Assembly (NCBI RefSeq): GCF_016921115.1 | Contig: NZ_JAFFZS010000001.1 | Span: forward strand, 186,001-250,000 | Length of the DNA: 64,000 nucleotides | From: Streptomyces actuosus | GTDB lineage: Bacteria > Actinomycetota > Actinomycetes > Streptomycetales > Streptomycetaceae | Direction: 5' to 3' | In this document: positions 24,377-33,402 of the stretch, one piece after another | Layout of the letters: each line of letters begins with the position of its first letter | Position numbering within the stretch: position 1 is the stretch's first letter | The notes under the pieces: generated by a model | What the model saw: the letters and a program-made list of their open reading frames with translations, nothing else | The model's database searches: none | Told to the model about the DNA's origin: nothing | Translations under genes and position numbers: made by a program

Positions 24377-25120
24377 TCAGCGGGCGAAGACCTCGAAGGT
24401 CACGGCCGGGTGGCCGCCGAAGCGTTCCGCCGCGCTCTCGGTGGTCCGGGTGAGGAACGCGCGGGCGTACGTCCGGGGGTCCTCGTCCGTCAGCGCCTCG
24501 ATGTAGGTGCGGTGTTCGAGCAGGGAGGCGACGGCGCGCTCCATACCCGCCGAGGCGTCCACGGCGTGGGTGGGCGAGGCCGACCCCGCGACGGCGACCC
24601 AGCGCACCCCGTTCCACGGTTGGAGCCCCTGCTCGACGAGCTCGGGGAAGATCCAGCGGTTGCCCGCGTCGGCGGCGGCGTCCAGGGTGGCTCGGCCGAC
24701 GGCGACGTGATCGGGGGTGTTCCAGGCCACGCCGCCCCAGGTGTCGCGGTGGTTGAGGGTGATCACCAGTTCGGGGCGATGGCGGCGGATCGCGGCGGCG
24801 ATGTCACGCCGCAGGGCGATGCCGTACTCGATCACGCCGTCCCGGTGGTCGAGGAACTCCACCTCCGACACGCCGACGACCGCAGCGCTCGCCCGCTGCT
24901 CGCGTTCACGCAGCGGAGCGCACTTCTCGGGTTCCAGCGTGTCGATGCCTGCCTCGCCCCGGGTGGCCAGCACATAGGCGACCTCGCGTCCGGCGTCGGT
25001 CCAGGCGGCGATGGCCGCGGCGCAGCCGTACTCCAGGTCGTCCGGGTGCGCCACCACCGCCAGAGCACGCCGCCAGTCCTCGGGCATGGGCTGCAGTGGG
25101 GTGTTCGTCGGCTCGGTCAT
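24377..25120 (-). CDS. PIG-L family deacetylase
   Basis: This 247-residue zinc-dependent deacetylase of the PIG-L/LmbE family has the metal-binding AHPDD (24-28) near the N-terminus and a later PDHVAVG supplying a further ligand histidine; REREQRASAAVVGV is also typical. Family members remove acetyl from N-acetylglucosamine conjugates such as mycothiol precursors and teicoplanin-type intermediates, but MshB or Mca identity is not clear. The ATG at 25120 begins a short polar lead. It is a single-gene unit between the MITE and a hydrolase, all on the minus strand. Confidence 0.85.
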   Translation of the reverse strand: MTEPTNTPLQPMPEDWRRALAVVAHPDDLEYGCAAAIAAWTDAGREVAYVLATRGEAGIDTLEPEKCAPLREREQRASAAVVGVSEVEFLDHRDGVIEYGIALRRDIAAAIRRHRPELVITLNHRDTWGGVAWNTPDHVAVGRATLDAAADAGNRWIFPELVEQGLQPWNGVRWVAVAGSASPTHAVDASAGMERAVASLLEHRTYIEALTDEDPRTYARAFLTRTTESAAERFGGHPAVTFEVFAR

Positions 25121-25386
25121 GACCGCAGACTAGTGCCGCGTCGAGCCGTGTTCGCCCGTCGCGGGGCTGTGTCCGGTGTGTCCTGCCGGTGTGCGGGCCG
25201 TACGTCCTCGTACGGGGGACGTCCCCGGCCCTCCGGCCGGTGCTGCGGAGCGTGCGTCGGCGCCGGGGCGGGCTCCTGCTGCCGCGGATCACAGGTGCCA
25301 CGGGGTGGGACGGGTGGGTTCGCCACCGGTCCCGGCCGTGTCGTCCCCGGCGGCGGCCGGCGGTTCCTCGTCCCCCGGCCGGGAGG

Positions 25387-26700
25387 TCACACCTCGTCGC
25401 GGGCGAGCGCCAGCAGGCGGTCGAGGACGCGGGGGCCGCCCGCCCGGACCCCGTCGTGCTCGAACTCGTCGGTGACCCAGGTGCGCAGGCCGCGGATCGC
25501 GCGGGCGGTGGCGAGGGAGTGGGCGGTGTCGACGTACATGTCGTCGTGGTAGACGGCGGCGGCCACGGGTACCTCGTTGGCGGCCAGGCGCTCCGGGTCG
25601 TACAGGGGTGTCCAGCCGGTCCGGGCGGCGAGCAGTTCGGCCGTCTCCCGCAGCGGGCGCAGAGCCGGGTCGCAGTCGAACATCCAGGGGTGGATCGTCT
25701 CGCCGGTGAACAGCAGGGGCCCCTCGCCCGCGAGTGTCTTGGCGGCGTCGAAGCGGGGGAACTCGGCACGGACACGCTCGGCCGACCAGGCGGTGGGCCG
25801 GTGGTCCTGGCCGTAGATCGCCTCGTGGACGAGCGCGTACAGCGGGTGGCCCGCGAAGCTCAGCAGGCCCTGGGCCTCCTCACGGAAGGCGTCGGACAGC
25901 TCCGGGCCCCGCGGGGTGCGGACGAAGGCGTCCTCCAGCAGGTAGTGGAGCCGGTGACTGCCCTCGCCGCCGCCGAGGAGGATCCCGAGGGACTGGAAGG
26001 CCTCGGCCGTGAGCCGGTAGCCGCCCGGCAGGGTGACCTCGTGGGTGAGCAGGTGATCGGCCACGCGGCGGGCGCGTTCGACGTCCTGCGGGTAGCGGGC
26101 GTAGTGCGCGGCGACCTTGCGCTCGATGCGCGGGTAGGCGGCGCGGTAGACGTCGTCGGCGTGGGCGTGCAGGGAGGGCAGCCCGCCGGTGATGAGGGCC
26201 GCGGACAGGCCCTCGGGCGCGGTGGAGAGGTAGGTGACCGTGCAGAAGCCGCCGAAGCTCTGGCCGAGGACGGTCCACGGGGCACCGCCGGTGACCGCGG
26301 GGCGGATGGCCTCGCAGTCGCGGACGATGGAGTCGGCGCGGAAGTGGGTGAGGTAGTCGGCCTGGGCGGCGGGACCACCGCGCAGCGGGAGCGTCTGCCG
26401 ATTGGCGGGTGTGGAGGCGCCGGTTCCGCGCTGGTCCAGCAGCAGCACCCGGTACTCCTTCAGGGCCCGGCCGAGCCAGGCCTGACGGCCCACGAAGCGG
26501 TTGGCGCCGAACCCGGGGCCGCCCTGGAGGTAGAGCAGCCAGGGCAGTTCCTGCCCTGCCCGGCCGGCCTTGTCGCTCGCGACGACCTCGCGGGCGTACA
26601 GCTCGATCGTCTCCCCCGCGGGATCGTCGTGATCGAGGGGGACGGTGAAGCGCCGGTCGGTGAGGACGACGCCGGGCTGGCGGTAGCTGTGGGTCAACAC
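25387..26700 (-). CDS. S33-type alpha/beta hydrolase (prolyl aminopeptidase-like)
   Basis: The protein has about 437 residues. It shows YLQGGPGFG (oxyanion region), LLLDQRGTGAS, the nucleophile elbow GQSFGG and a large helical cap, as in proline iminopeptidases of family S33, which release N-terminal proline from peptides. The TVLGQSFGGFCTVTYL segment is characteristic. There is no signal peptide, so cytoplasmic peptide turnover is likely. The start is uncertain: GTG 26700 lies beside GGGAG, TTG 26697 is better spaced, and a longer frame reaches 26757. It is divergent from the lut operon. Confidence 0.85.
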   Translation of the reverse strand: MLTHSYRQPGVVLTDRRFTVPLDHDDPAGETIELYAREVVASDKAGRAGQELPWLLYLQGGPGFGANRFVGRQAWLGRALKEYRVLLLDQRGTGASTPANRQTLPLRGGPAAQADYLTHFRADSIVRDCEAIRPAVTGGAPWTVLGQSFGGFCTVTYLSTAPEGLSAALITGGLPSLHAHADDVYRAAYPRIERKVAAHYARYPQDVERARRVADHLLTHEVTLPGGYRLTAEAFQSLGILLGGGEGSHRLHYLLEDAFVRTPRGPELSDAFREEAQGLLSFAGHPLYALVHEAIYGQDHRPTAWSAERVRAEFPRFDAAKTLAGEGPLLFTGETIHPWMFDCDPALRPLRETAELLAARTGWTPLYDPERLAANEVPVAAAVYHDDMYVDTAHSLATARAIRGLRTWVTDEFEHDGVRAGGPRVLDRLLALARDEV

Positions 26701-27269
26701 GACTCCCGGTACGAACGGTGGACGGCCCACGGTCTGCGGGCCGTCCCAGTTCAGCACACGCCGGGCCGGCGATCATGCGGGGGGAGCACGAGCGGCTACT
26801 GAACGGCGACTCAGTGACCGGGCGGGCCGGACCGGGGCACCACCGGCTCGGGCCGGCGCGCCTGCGGCTCTGCCCCGAACGCCACGCGGCACTCCCCGCG
26901 AGCCGCGGCGGCCCTCGGCCCTCCCGCACCGCCTTCGCGTCCGGCCGGTACTCCATCGGGTGGTGAGAGGGGGCCTCGTGCGGCGGGGGCAGGGACGGGG
27001 CGTAGGGCCGGGCCGCACGACTCTGCGGGGCGGCGGGGCCGACGTGTCGTTGCGGGCACCCGCAGGGCGCCGTTCGCCGACGCGCCGCGTGCTCCCGGTC
27101 CGCCGGCGCGCCGGTCCGGCCGCCGCCCCGCCACGCGTTCCGCAGTGGTGCGGCCGGTCGCCGTCGGGGCGCGCAGGCCGGGTCCGCCGTGCTGCGGGCC
27201 GGGTCTCCCGCACCTCGTGCGGCGGCAACTACGCTGCAACCGTCCGCTGATCGATCGCGAGGAGCCGCG
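26701..27269. other. Divergent intergenic region before lutA
   Basis: About 570 bases of very GC-rich DNA, partly covered by a possible N-terminal extension of the hydrolase gene. I see no gene and no clear operator for a GntR/LutR-type repressor. Confidence 0.5.
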
Positions 27270-28025
27270 ATGCGCGTCGCCCTGTTCCTGACCTGTGTCA
27301 ACGACACGCTCTATCCGGACACCGGCCGCGCGGTCCTGCAGTTGCTGACTCGACTGGGCGTCGACGTGGACTTCCCGATGGCGCAGACCTGCTGCGGGCA
27401 GGCGCACTACAACACGGGCTACCGGCACCAGGCGGAGCCGCTGGCCCGGCATTTCGCGGAGGTCTTCGGCGGCTACGAGGCGATCGTGACGCCGTCCGGG
27501 TCGTGCGGGGCGATGGTGCGGGAGCTGTACCCGCGCATCGGCGAGCGGGCGCGGGCCGAGGGGCGGGGGGACGTGCTCGCTTCCGTTCTGGCACCGGTGG
27601 TGCCGAAGACGTACGAGCTGACGGAGTTCCTGGTGGACGTGCTGGGGGTGACGGACGTCGGCGCCTGGTACCCGCACACGGTGACCTACCACCCCACCTG
27701 TCACGGCTTGCGCGGCCTGGGCCTGGGCGACCGGCCCCGGCGGCTGCTGGAGGCGGTGCAGGGACTGGAGCTGGTCGAGCTGCCGGACGCGGAGGAGTGC
27801 TGCGGTTTCGGCGGCACGTTCGCCTTGAAGAACGCCGACGTGTCGGCGGCGATGGGTGCGGACAAGGTGCACAGCGCCGCCTCGACGGGCGCGGAGGTGC
27901 TGTGCGCGGCCGACAACTCCTGTCTGATGCACCTCGGCGGGACCATGGCCCGACTGAGGGTGGGCATGCGGCCGGTGCACATCGCACGGATCCTGGCGAG
28001 CACCGAGGAGGAACCGGCCGCATGA
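27270..28025 (+). CDS. lutA: Lactate utilisation protein LutA, Fe-S (CCG domain) protein
   Basis: This 251-residue protein has two CCG domains, with QTCCGQAHYN and EECCGFGGTF as Fe-S-binding cysteine motifs, matching LutA/YkgE. LutABC oxidises L-lactate to pyruvate, passing electrons to a quinone or an unknown carrier. The ATG at 27270 has GAGGAG 6 bases upstream. The stop overlaps the lutB start (ATGA), so the three genes are translationally coupled. No lactate permease or GntR-type LutR gene is beside it. Confidence 0.92.
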   Translation: MRVALFLTCVNDTLYPDTGRAVLQLLTRLGVDVDFPMAQTCCGQAHYNTGYRHQAEPLARHFAEVFGGYEAIVTPSGSCGAMVRELYPRIGERARAEGRGDVLASVLAPVVPKTYELTEFLVDVLGVTDVGAWYPHTVTYHPTCHGLRGLGLGDRPRRLLEAVQGLELVELPDAEECCGFGGTFALKNADVSAAMGADKVHSAASTGAEVLCAADNSCLMHLGGTMARLRVGMRPVHIARILASTEEEPAA

Positions 28026-29509
28026 GCGCAACGTATCTGGGGATGCCGGCCTTTCCGCAGGCCGCGCGCGAGGCGGTGGGTGACGCGACCCTGCGCGGGA
28101 ACCTGCGGCACGCCACCGGAACCATCCGCGCCAAGCGGGCCGCCGCGGTCGCGGAGGTGTCGGACTGGGCGGCGCTGCGGGAGGCCGGTGGAAGGATCAA
28201 GGACCATACGCTCCGTCACCTGGATCGCTATCTGGTGCAGTTGGAGGAGTCGGTCACCGCAGCGGGCGGCACGGTGCACTGGGCGGCGGACGCCGACGAG
28301 GCCAACCGGATCGTGGTGGACCTGGTCAGGGTGACCGGCACGTCCGAGGTCGTCAAGGTCAAGTCGATGGCGACGCAGGAGATCGGGCTCAACGAGGCCC
28401 TTCTCGCGGAGGGCGTCCGGGCGTACGAGACCGACCTGGCCGAGCTGATCGTGCAGTTGGGCCGGGACCGCCCCTCGCACATCCTCGTCCCGGCGATCCA
28501 CCGCAACCGGGGCGAGATCCGGGACATCTTCCGCTCGGAGATGGGCGCGTGGGGCCGGCCCGCCCCGCAGGACCTGGGCGACACACCGGCGGAGCTCGCG
28601 GAGGCGGCCCGGCTGCACCTGCGGGAGAAGTTCCTGCGCGCCCAGGTCGGTGTCTCCGGTGCCAACTTCATGGTGGCCGAGACGGGCACCATGGTGGTGG
28701 TCGAGTCCGAGGGCAACGGGCGGATGTGCCTGACGCTCCCCGAGACACTGATCTCGGTGGTCGGCATCGAGAAGGTCGTGCCGACGTGGCAGGACCTGGA
28801 GGTGTTCCTGCAGACGCTGCCGCGCTCGTCGACGGCCGAGCGCATGAACCCCTACACGTCCATGTGGACCGGGACGACCGACGACGACGGTCCGCGCGCC
28901 TTCCATCTGGTGCTGCTCGACAACGGCCGGACCGACACCCTCGCCGACGAGGTGGGCCGCCAGGCGCTGCGCTGCATCCGCTGCTCGGCGTGCCTGAACG
29001 TGTGCCCGGTGTACGAGCGGGCGGGGGGCCACGCCTACGGCTCGGTCTACCCGGGGCCCATCGGGGCGATCCTCAGCCCTCAGCTGCGCGGAACGGGGAG
29101 CGCGATCGACGCCTCGCTGCCGTACGCCTCGTCGCTGTGCGGCGCGTGCTACGAGGTCTGCCCGGTCGCGATCGACATCCCCGAGGTGCTGGTGCATCTG
29201 CGGGAGCGGGTGGTGCAGGGCGGCCCGGTGACCCGCGCCGGCAACAAGGTGGTGCTGAAACCGGCCAAGGGGCATGCCGCGGAGCGGGCGGCGATGCGGG
29301 CGGCCCGCTGGGCGTTCGGGCACCCGGGCGCGCTGCGCGGCGGCCAGCGGCTCGCCTCGCGGACCCGGCGCCTGCATCCGCGGTCGCTGCCGGGGCCGGG
29401 CCGGGCGTGGAGCGGGAGCCGGGAGCTGCCGGCGGTGCCGTCCGAGCCGTTCCGGGACTGGTGGCAGCGGACCCGGGGCGCGGGCGCGGGAAAGGAGGCC
29501 GCCGAGTGA
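28022..29509 (+). CDS. lutB: Lactate utilisation protein LutB, ferredoxin-type subunit
   Basis: This 495-residue protein has an N-terminal LUD/DUF162 domain, then two 4Fe-4S clusters in CIRCSACLNVCPVYE and CGACYEVCPVAI, and a C-terminal basic Arg-rich region. This is the LutB/YkgF architecture, the subunit that passes electrons between LutA and LutC. Start ATG 28022 overlaps the lutA stop, and its own stop overlaps the lutC GTG (GTGA). The C-terminal tail (RRLHPRSLPGPGRAWSGSRELP) is longer and less conserved. Confidence 0.93.
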   Translation: MSATYLGMPAFPQAAREAVGDATLRGNLRHATGTIRAKRAAAVAEVSDWAALREAGGRIKDHTLRHLDRYLVQLEESVTAAGGTVHWAADADEANRIVVDLVRVTGTSEVVKVKSMATQEIGLNEALLAEGVRAYETDLAELIVQLGRDRPSHILVPAIHRNRGEIRDIFRSEMGAWGRPAPQDLGDTPAELAEAARLHLREKFLRAQVGVSGANFMVAETGTMVVVESEGNGRMCLTLPETLISVVGIEKVVPTWQDLEVFLQTLPRSSTAERMNPYTSMWTGTTDDDGPRAFHLVLLDNGRTDTLADEVGRQALRCIRCSACLNVCPVYERAGGHAYGSVYPGPIGAILSPQLRGTGSAIDASLPYASSLCGACYEVCPVAIDIPEVLVHLRERVVQGGPVTRAGNKVVLKPAKGHAAERAAMRAARWAFGHPGALRGGQRLASRTRRLHPRSLPGPGRAWSGSRELPAVPSEPFRDWWQRTRGAGAGKEAAE

Positions 29510-30147
29510 GCGGCAGGGAACGGGTTCTGGGGCGGGTGCGGCGGGCGCTGGCCGACGTGCCGCGGGACGACAGGCCCTACGAGCGGGCGGTGGTGCGTGG
29601 CTACCTGCGGGTGCACGGTGAGCTGACGGCCGCGCAGACGGTGGATCTGCTGGCGGAGAACCTGGCGGACTACCGGGCGGTCGTGCACCGGTGCGCCGCC
29701 GCCGAGACGGCCGGTGTGGTCGGCCGGCTGCTCGCGGAGCGGGGCTCGTCGTCGGTGCTCGTGCCGTCGGGCCTGGACGAGGACTGGCTGCCGGCGGGCG
29801 GGGTGGAGCGCGTGGCGGACCGTGCGGAGAGCACGCCGCGGGAGCTGGACCGCGTGGACAGCGTCGTCACCGGCTGCGCCGTCGCGATCGCCGAGACCGG
29901 CACGATCGTCCTGGACGGCTCCCCCGGCCAGGGCCGGCGCCGGATCACCTTGGTCCCCGATCACCACATCTGTGTCGTCCGGGTTCCGGACCAGGTCGTC
30001 TCCTCGGTACCGCAGGCGCTCGAACGGCTCGTTCCGGACCGGCCGTCGACGTGGATCTCCGGGCCGTCGGCCACCAGCGACATCGAGTTGGACCGGGTGG
30101 AGGGCGTGCACGGGCCGCGCACGCTGGAGGTCGTCCTCGTCCGCTGA
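29506..30147 (+). CDS. lutC: Lactate utilisation protein LutC (LUD domain)
   Basis: This 213-residue LUD-domain protein (DUF162, YkgG-like) has AIAETGTIVLDGSPGQGRRRITLVPDHHICVV-type core features and ASTSDIEL-like GPSATSDIELDRVEGVHGP at the end, where most family members carry GPSRTADIE. It is the third lactate-oxidation component. GTG 29506 overlaps the lutB stop, completing a tightly coupled operon. Confidence 0.92.
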   Translation: MSGRERVLGRVRRALADVPRDDRPYERAVVRGYLRVHGELTAAQTVDLLAENLADYRAVVHRCAAAETAGVVGRLLAERGSSSVLVPSGLDEDWLPAGGVERVADRAESTPRELDRVDSVVTGCAVAIAETGTIVLDGSPGQGRRRITLVPDHHICVVRVPDQVVSSVPQALERLVPDRPSTWISGPSATSDIELDRVEGVHGPRTLEVVLVR

Positions 30148-30565
30148 GCCCGGGGCGGCCTGCGCCCCGCGCCGGCGGCGCGCGGCGCACGAGAGCGGTC
30201 CGTCCGATCCGTGGCTCCCGGCCACCGCGGGTGCCGTGAGCTCGGGTCCGCTGAGCGTGGACGCACCGGCGAAGCGCGCGGGTCCCGGCCGGCGGCCCGA
30301 GCGATGTCGTGCCAAGGGCCCCCGGCCCGGCCCGCCCGGCCACCGAGTCGCCGGTCAGCCCGGTGCGGCCTGCGGGGTGGCAGAAGTGCGGCGCCGTGCC
30401 ACGCGGCCGGTGCGGCCCCTGTGCCCGTGCGAGGCGGCCGGGGCGGGGGACGGCGGGCGAGCCGCGGACGGGGGCCGGACGGGGGCGGCGGGCCCGCCGC
30501 CCCAGAGATCGACGGAAAGCTACTGACAAGCGTGGTGAACAAGCGCTTAGATAGTAGGACCGCAC
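30148..30565. other. Intergenic region before the MoxR gene
   Basis: About 420 bases without a gene. Near the right end an AT-richer patch holds a direct repeat of ACAAGCG (30526 and 30539) and the palindrome AAGCGCTT (30541-30548), 18 bases before the GTG. A promoter or TetR-type operator is likely there. Confidence 0.5.
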
Positions 30566-31462
30566 GTGGCGGCCCCGTTCCGCCCTCGACCGCCGGAGGC
30601 GCACTTGTTCACGTCCGTCGACGATGTCTCGGCCCGCCTCGCCGAGACCGGCTATCTGGCGTCCCCGGCCGTGGCCACCACCGTCTTCCTCGCCGACCGG
30701 CTGGGCAAGCCACTCCTGGTGGAAGGCCCCGCGGGAGTCGGCAAGACCGAACTGGCCAAGGCAGTCGCCGAGGTCGCCGGCGCCCGGCTGGTGCGGCTGC
30801 AGTGCTACGAGGGCGTGGACGAGGCGCGGGCCCTGTACGAGTGGAACCACGCCAAGCAGCTGCTGCGCATCAGCGCCGGGCGCGACGAGACCTGGGACGA
30901 GACCCGCCACGACATCTTCAGCGAGGAGTTCCTGCTCCCCCGCCCCCTGCTGACGGCGATCCGCGGCGACGACCCGAAGGTGCTGCTCATCGACGAGACC
31001 GACAAGGCCGACGTCGAGGTGGAGGGCCTGCTGCTCGAGGTGCTCAGCGACTTCCAGGTGACCGTTCCGGAGCTCGGTACGGTCACGGCGACCCGGCGGC
31101 CGTTCGTCGTACTGACCTCCAACGCGGGCCGGGAGCTGTCCGAGGCGCTGCGCCGCCGCTGCCTGTTCCTGCACATCGGCTTCCCCGACGAGGAACTGGA
31201 GCGGCGGATCGTCCGCCTGAAGGTGCCCGGCCTGGAGGAGGCGCTGGCCGCGTCGGTGGTGCGCGTGGTCGGCGCGCTGCGGGCGATGGACCTGCGCAAG
31301 GCACCGTCGGTCGCCGAGACCGTCGACTGGGCGCGGACCCTGCTGGCCCTCGGCGCCGACACGCTCGACGAGGCGGTCGTACGGGACACGCTGGGCGTGC
31401 TGCTCAAGCACCAGGACGATGTCCTGAAGGCGGCGGCCAAACTGGATCTGAGCTCCGTATGA
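30566..31462 (+). CDS. MoxR-family AAA+ ATPase
   Basis: This 298-residue MoxR ATPase has Walker A GPAGVGKT (54-61), Walker B VLLIDETDKAD, sensor 1 LTSNAGRELSEALRRRC (arginine finger at the end) and a C-terminal lid. MoxR ATPases act with von Willebrand A proteins to remodel or insert metal cofactors into enzymes. The next gene, overlapping by ATGA, encodes the VWA partner, so this is a MoxR-VWA chaperone pair. GTG 30566 has AGGA 6 bases upstream; an AAGCGCTT palindrome lies just before. No CO dehydrogenase genes are adjacent, so the client is unknown. Confidence 0.9.
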   Translation: MAAPFRPRPPEAHLFTSVDDVSARLAETGYLASPAVATTVFLADRLGKPLLVEGPAGVGKTELAKAVAEVAGARLVRLQCYEGVDEARALYEWNHAKQLLRISAGRDETWDETRHDIFSEEFLLPRPLLTAIRGDDPKVLLIDETDKADVEVEGLLLEVLSDFQVTVPELGTVTATRRPFVVLTSNAGRELSEALRRRCLFLHIGFPDEELERRIVRLKVPGLEEALAASVVRVVGALRAMDLRKAPSVAETVDWARTLLALGADTLDEAVVRDTLGVLLKHQDDVLKAAAKLDLSSV

Positions 31463-32838
31463 CCGGCAAGGCGGACGACATGACCGGTGGGACGGACGTC
31501 GCGTCGCGGCTGACCGGGTTCGTCGCCGCGCTGCGCGACCACGGCGTGCGCATCGGCACCGGTGAGACGGTGGACGCGGCCGAGGCCGTGCGGGTGCTGG
31601 GGTTGGCAGACCGGGAGCTGCTGCGTGAGGGGCTCGCCGCCACGCTGCTGCACACCACCGGGCAGCGGCAGCTGTTCGACGCGGTGTTCGGCCTGTACTT
31701 CCCACAGGGCGTCGGAGCGCCGGGCGGGGACGCGGCCGGGCGCGAGGAGCTGCGCGAGCGGCTGGCGGAGGCCCTGGCCGCGGACGACAGCGCCCTCATG
31801 GGACGGCTGGCGATCGAGGCCGTCGACGGTCTGGGCGGATACGGGGGTGCGCCGGGAGCGGGCGGCTGGTCGTCGTACCAGACCCTGGAGCGGCTCCGCC
31901 CGCAGACGCTGCTCGCGCGGGTCCGCGACGACGTGCGGGCGCGGGGCGGCGGCGGAGGCTTCGCCGAGCGGCTGCTCGACGACGAGATCCGCCGTCGCAT
32001 CGAGGTGTTCCGGGGGCAGGTCGCCGCGGAGGCGCGCCGGCGGGTGGCCGAGCGGCGGGGGCGCGACGAGATCGCCCGCCGTGCGGTCGCGCCGTCCGCC
32101 GACCGGGTGGACTTCCTGTACGCGGGCCGGGAGCGGCTGGCGGAGCTGCGCCGGACGGTCCAGCCGCTCGCCCGCACCCTGGCCACACGGCTGGCCGCCC
32201 GCCGCCGGAGGGCCGCTCGCGGCACGATCGATCTGCGGCGCACACTGCGCGGCTCGTTGTCGACGGGGGGTGTGCCGGTCCGTCCGGTCCTGCGTCGGCG
32301 CCGTCCCGCGCGGCCCGAACTGGTCCTGCTGTGCGACGTGTCGGGGTCGGTCGCGGGCTTCTCGGACTTCACGATGCTGCTGGTGCAGGCGCTGCACGAC
32401 CAGTTCAGCAAGGTGCGGGTGTTCGGCTTCGTCAACCGGCTCGACGAGGTGACCGGGTTGCTGGTGCACGGCGCGGCGGACGCCGCGGGGCTCGGTGCGC
32501 GCATCCGGGCCGAGGCCCGGCTCACGGGCTGGCACGACAGCAGCGACTACGGCACGGCGCTGGGCGAGTTCACCGAGCGATACGGCGCCGCGGTGGGGCC
32601 GCGGACCACCGTGTTCGTGCTCGGGGACGCCAGGACCAACATGGCGGATCCGAACCTTCCGGCGCTGCGGTGGATCGCCGGGCAGGCCCGCCACGTCCAC
32701 TGGCTGAACCCCGAGCCCCGCGCTCTGTGGGGCACGGGCGACTCGGCCGCGCCCGAGTACGCCGAGCTGGTGGCGATGCACGAGTGCCGCAACGCCCGCC
32801 AACTCGGCGCTCTGGTGGGCCGGTTGCTGCCCGTGTGA
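31459..32838 (+). CDS. VWA domain protein, CoxE-like partner of MoxR
   Basis: The protein has 459 residues. The N-terminal half is helical and Arg-rich; the C-terminal half is a von Willebrand A domain with MIDAS motif DVSGS (in LVLLCDVSGSVAGFS), a threonine at the expected second position and a later FVLGDARTN. It is CoxE-like, the family that works with MoxR/CoxD ATPases. Start ATG 31459 overlaps the MoxR stop, giving translational coupling and a fixed stoichiometry. It is cytoplasmic, with no signal or membrane segment. Confidence 0.88.
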   Translation: MTGKADDMTGGTDVASRLTGFVAALRDHGVRIGTGETVDAAEAVRVLGLADRELLREGLAATLLHTTGQRQLFDAVFGLYFPQGVGAPGGDAAGREELRERLAEALAADDSALMGRLAIEAVDGLGGYGGAPGAGGWSSYQTLERLRPQTLLARVRDDVRARGGGGGFAERLLDDEIRRRIEVFRGQVAAEARRRVAERRGRDEIARRAVAPSADRVDFLYAGRERLAELRRTVQPLARTLATRLAARRRRAARGTIDLRRTLRGSLSTGGVPVRPVLRRRRPARPELVLLCDVSGSVAGFSDFTMLLVQALHDQFSKVRVFGFVNRLDEVTGLLVHGAADAAGLGARIRAEARLTGWHDSSDYGTALGEFTERYGAAVGPRTTVFVLGDARTNMADPNLPALRWIAGQARHVHWLNPEPRALWGTGDSAAPEYAELVAMHECRNARQLGALVGRLLPV

Positions 32839-32878
32839 GACCCGGCGGGCTGGGCGGGCGCCGCCGGGGTCGGCCGGG

Positions 32879-33253
32879 TCAGCCAGGCCGGTCCTCCTCC
32901 GCCTTGGCGTACTCCTTCGCGGTCTGCCCCTCGAAGTCGAAGGCGATGACCTGCTCGTCACCCACGACCCACGCGTCGTGTCCGGGCGGGCACACGAAGA
33001 CGTCGCCGGGGCCGATCTCCGCTTCGGCGCCATCGTCCATGCGGATGTGCATGCGGCCCTGCGCGATGTAGCCGTTGTGGTTCATCTGACAGCTTTCCGT
33101 GCCCGCGATCGGTCCCACGGCCTCGGACCAGCGCCAGCCCGGCTCGAAGGTTCCGACGGCGAAGTCGCACCCGGTCAGATGGACGGCTTCGAGGTGGCCG
33201 TGGGGAAAGTCCCTCCGCTCGTCCGGTTTGTCGAGCGTCTTCACTTCCAGCAT
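32879..33253 (-). CDS. Small cupin-domain protein
   Basis: This 124-residue single-domain cupin has the beta-barrel motifs GWRWSEAVGPI, CQMNHNGYIAQGRMHIRMDDGAEAEIGPGDVFVCPPGHDAWVVGDE-type spacing, and PGH as the second-motif histidine. Metal-binding histidines are partly kept (His in NHNG and PPGHD). Its role could be a stress sensor, isomerase or dioxygenase; sequence alone does not decide. The ATG at 33253 has GGGAGGAG upstream; a longer frame exists but the conserved part begins MLEVKTLDKPDE. It is convergent with the VWA gene. Confidence 0.8.
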   Translation of the reverse strand: MLEVKTLDKPDERRDFPHGHLEAVHLTGCDFAVGTFEPGWRWSEAVGPIAGTESCQMNHNGYIAQGRMHIRMDDGAEAEIGPGDVFVCPPGHDAWVVGDEQVIAFDFEGQTAKEYAKAEEDRPG

Positions 33254-33402
33254 GACACTCCTCCCTTCCGCCGCGTGCGCCACGGCCGGGGCCGTCCTCC
33301 GTCTCCCTGCGGCGCAGGTGTCACCGGCGGGGTCCGTGCCCCACGGCACCATCGTGCGCGCGCCCCTTCAAGAGCACCAACGGGTACCGGCCGCGAGCAC
33401 GA